5,456 nucleotides of DNA from the NCBI GenBank assembly GCA_027322375.1, contig DAHVRS010000524.1:1-5456 (forward strand). Direction: 5' to 3'. The stretch comes from Brachybacterium sp. GTDB taxonomy: Bacteria; Actinomycetota; Actinomycetes; Actinomycetales; Dermabacteraceae. The position numbers and the translations under genes are program-made. Of this stretch, positions 1 through 5,456 are shown piece after piece. The first letter of the stretch is position 1; the number at the start of each line of letters is the position of its first letter. Under the pieces are notes generated by a model that ran no database searches, was not told where the DNA came from, and saw only the letters and a program-made list of their open reading frames with translations.

Positions 1-40
1 CAGGGCGCGAACAGGTTGGCGAACAGGCCGAGCAGCACCG

Positions 41-1060
<1,020 letters not shown>

Positions 1061-1146
1061 GGCGGGGAGGGCCTTTCCGGTGGGGCCGATGGTTCACAGG
1101 GGGTCCCGGGGGCGCGCGAGGGGATCGGCGCCGCGCCGGGGCCCGG
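1061..1146 (-). other. gyrB-gyrA spacer
   Basis: This 86-base GC-rich spacer contains the gyrA ribosome site (GGAAAGG near 1078-1072). I see no convincing -10 element, no terminator with a T-run and no small gene, which fits co-transcription of gyrA from a promoter ahead of gyrB. Confidence 0.6.
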
Positions 1147-3730
<2,584 letters not shown>

Positions 3731-4167
3731 GGCGTCCTCGCGGAGGCGCGCGAGCTCGGCGGCCGTGAGCAACGCAGCGGCCGCGGCCTCATGCCCCTTG
3801 TCCTCGATCGAGCCGGGCAGGCCCGCACGATCCCGCGCCTGCTGCTCATCGTCGCAGGTCAGGAGCCCAAAGCCGACGGGGGTGCCGTGGTCGAGGGCCA
3901 CGCGGCCAAGCCCGTCGGTCGCGGCGGCGCACACGTACTCGAAGTGCGGGGTGCCGCCGCGGATGACGACGCCGAGCGCGATGACGGCGTCGTGGGTGCG
4001 GGCGAGCTGGTCGGCCAGGATCGGCAGCTCGAAGGAGCCGGGCGCGCGCACGAGCAGGGGATCCTCGATCCCCGCCTCGGCGCAACCGCGGCGGGCGCCG
4101 GCGATGAGGCCGTCCATGACCTCGGTGTGCCAGGTCGAGGCGACGATCGCGACCTTCATGCCGGTCA

Positions 4168-4190
4168 GGGTGGGAAGGGGGGTGGTGGGG
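4168..4190 (+). repeat. G-quadruplex-type motif in the ribH 5' end
   Basis: The plus strand has four G-runs of three or more: GGG, T, GGG, AA, GGGGGG, TGGT, GGGG. This meets the usual G3+N1-7 rule. It lies on the template strand of ribH codons ~6-13, so the mRNA is C-rich there and any quadruplex would form in DNA only. It may simply be the consequence of Pro/Thr codons. Confidence 0.5.
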
Positions 4191-4203
4191 CTGCCGTGGC
4201 CGC

Positions 4204-5456
4204 TCATGCGGACTCTCCGTTCGTGAGGTGGGTGGTGGGGGTGGTGGTGAGGACGGGACTGGTGGAGCTGGACGCGGTGGGCAGGCCGATCAGGTGATGG
4301 CCGAGCCGGTCGCGCTTGGTGGTGAGATAGCGGAGGTTCTCCGCCGTGGGGTGCGCGCGCAGGTCCACGACCTCGGCCACCTCGACGCCGCCGGCGATGA
4401 GGGCGCTGGCCTTCTCCGGGTTGTGGGTGAGCAGCGCGACGGAGGAAACGCCCAGGTGGGCGAGGATCCCGGGGACGGCGGCAAAGGAGCGGGAGTCCAC
4501 GGGCAGGCCCAGATCGAGGTTCGCATCGACGGTGTCGCGGCCCGCGTCCTGCAGGGCGTAGGCGCGCAGTTTCTGGACCAGGCCGATGCCACGTCCCTCG
4601 TGGCCGCGCAGCAGGATCAGCACCCCGCGCTCGGCCGCGTCGATCCGGGCGAGGGACTCCTCGAGCTGCGGGCCGCAGTCGCAGCGGCGCGAGCCGAGCA
4701 CGTCCCCGGTCACGCATTCGGAGTGGACGCGGGTGAGGACGGGATCGGCGGTGGTGACGTCGCCGCGCACGAGGACGAGATGCTCGGCGCTGCTCTCCTG
4801 TGCTGCGTTGCCGTTCTCCTCCGTGCCGCTCTCCTTCACCGCGAAGGCCCGGAAGGTGCCGTGCGGCGTGGGCAGCGGCACCGCCTCGGTGATCTCGAGC
4901 GACGGCGCTCCGGCCGACGGGGTGGCGTCGGTGGACTCCTCGGCCGACGGGCGCGGCTGCGCCGCCTCGGCGGCGGACGGACTCTCGCCGCTCTGCTCGT
5001 CGGCCGGCTCGCCCACCTGCTCACCCGCCGTTTCTCCGAGGGCACGGCGGTAGGCGACGAGCTCCTCGATGGAGATCATCGCCAGGCCGTGCTCGTCGGC
5101 AAACTCGCGCAGCGCAGGCCCGCGCTGCATCGTGCCATCGTCGTGGATGAGCTCGACGATCAGCCCGACCGGCGGCAGGCCGGCGAGGCGGGTGAGGTCC
5201 ACGGCGGCCTCGGTGTGGCCGCGGCGCTCGAGGACGCCACCTGCCTTGGCACGCAGCGGCAGTACGTGCCCGGGCCGGATCAGGTCCGCGGGGGTGGTCG
5301 CGGGATCGGCGAGGACCTGCAGGGTGCGGGCCCGGTCCGCGGCGGAGATCCCGGTGGTCACGCCCTCGCTCGCATCGACGCTCACGGTGTAGGCGGTGCG
5401 CAGGGGGTCTGCGTTCTTCGCGACCATGAGCGGCAGCTCGAGGGCGTCGGCCCGCT
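4204..5456 (-). CDS. ribBA: bifunctional 3,4-dihydroxy-2-butanone-4-phosphate synthase / GTP cyclohydrolase II, 5'-partial
   Basis: The RibB half turns ribulose 5-phosphate into the four-carbon unit used by RibH; the RibA half opens GTP to start the pyrimidine branch of riboflavin synthesis. The frame runs off the right edge (RADALELPL precedes the first visible Met at 5427), so ~80-90 N-terminal residues with the EDRENEGD acidic site are missing; Met5427 is internal. Counting from it, RibB motifs are SEGVTTGISAADR (20-32), RPGHVLPLRAKAGGVLERRG (51-70) and HTEAAVDL (71-78). RibA has zinc ligands Cys238, Cys249 and Cys251 (RVHSECVTGDVLGSRRCDCG), HEGRGIGL (276-283), Tyr290, and Asp311/Arg313 near the nucleotide site. 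Between the halves is a ~50-residue acidic Ser/Glu/Ala-rich linker (~131-180), a further hydrophilic insert lies at ~198-214, and a Ser/Thr-rich tail follows residue 382. All are longer than usual for RibBA. Both active-site sets in view look intact. The stop overlaps the ribH start. Confidence 0.94.
   Translation of the reverse strand, partial: RADALELPLMVAKNADPLRTAYTVSVDASEGVTTGISAADRARTLQVLADPATTPADLIRPGHVLPLRAKAGGVLERRGHTEAAVDLTRLAGLPPVGLIVELIHDDGTMQRGPALREFADEHGLAMISIEELVAYRRALGETAGEQVGEPADEQSGESPSAAEAAQPRPSAEESTDATPSAGAPSLEITEAVPLPTPHGTFRAFAVKESGTEENGNAAQESSAEHLVLVRGDVTTADPVLTRVHSECVTGDVLGSRRCDCGPQLEESLARIDAAERGVLILLRGHEGRGIGLVQKLRAYALQDAGRDTVDANLDLGLPVDSRSFAAVPGILAHLGVSSVALLTHNPEKASALIAGGVEVAEVVDLRAHPTAENLRYLTTKRDRLGHHLIGLPTASSSTSPVLTTTPTTHLTNGESA
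4213..4218 (-). promoter_or_regulatory. ribH ribosome binding site inside the ribBA 3' end
   Basis: GGAGAG sits 5 bases before the ribH ATG and within the last codons of ribBA, supporting the 4207 start and translational coupling. Confidence 0.65.

Noticed and set aside
4208..4717. A long upstream extension of the ribH frame from a start at 4717
   Set aside because: It overlaps the conserved RibA domain in another frame and is Arg/Pro/His-rich nonsense; the ATG at 4207 with GGAGAG and the ATGA overlap fits.

Overview
The window is very GC-rich with dense reading frames on both strands. All credible genes lie on the minus strand and read right to left: ribBA, ribH, gyrB, gyrA. The GyrB sequence (ending DVRFLDI, with actinobacterial wording in the TOPRIM domain), the RibH sequence and the base composition all point to an actinomycete, most likely Micrococcales. 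A Brachybacterium/Dermabacteraceae-like source is a guess from memory of such proteins, not something shown here.

Layout. (1) 4204-5456: the 3' part of ribBA, a bifunctional riboflavin-precursor enzyme whose first ~80-90 residues lie beyond the right edge. (2) 3683-4207: ribH (lumazine synthase), overlapping the ribBA stop by ATGA, so the two form one translationally coupled operon. (3) 3271-3682: a 412-base gap. It holds a 17-bp imperfect tandem repeat array that starts inside the ribH 3' end, a pair of 10-bp direct repeats two helical turns apart, a candidate gyrB promoter, a nested leader hairpin and a perfect 24-bp alternating CG palindrome. (4) 1147-3270: complete gyrB. (5) 41-1060: the gyrA 5' end, beginning 86 bases after gyrB.

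gyrA does not continue normally. After codon ~317 the GyrA sequence stops matching the family, while another frame of the last ~110 bases encodes an internal piece of a HyfC/HycD-type (complex I subunit 1 family) membrane protein. gyrA is normally indispensable, so this abrupt join is best read as an assembly or amplification chimera, or less likely a real rearrangement.

Functionally the window holds two units: precursor and lumazine formation for riboflavin (RibB and RibA activities feeding RibH), and the two subunits of DNA gyrase (A2B2, ATP-driven negative supercoiling). The usual actinobacterial neighbours of gyrB (dnaA, dnaN, recF, dciA) are not seen upstream; rib genes stand there instead. 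I did not find a clearly new multi-gene system. The items most worth checking are the gyrA/hyfC-like junction, the Z-DNA-prone palindrome in the gyrB leader, the repeat array that supplies the RibH C-terminus, and an altered ATP-binding motif in GyrB.
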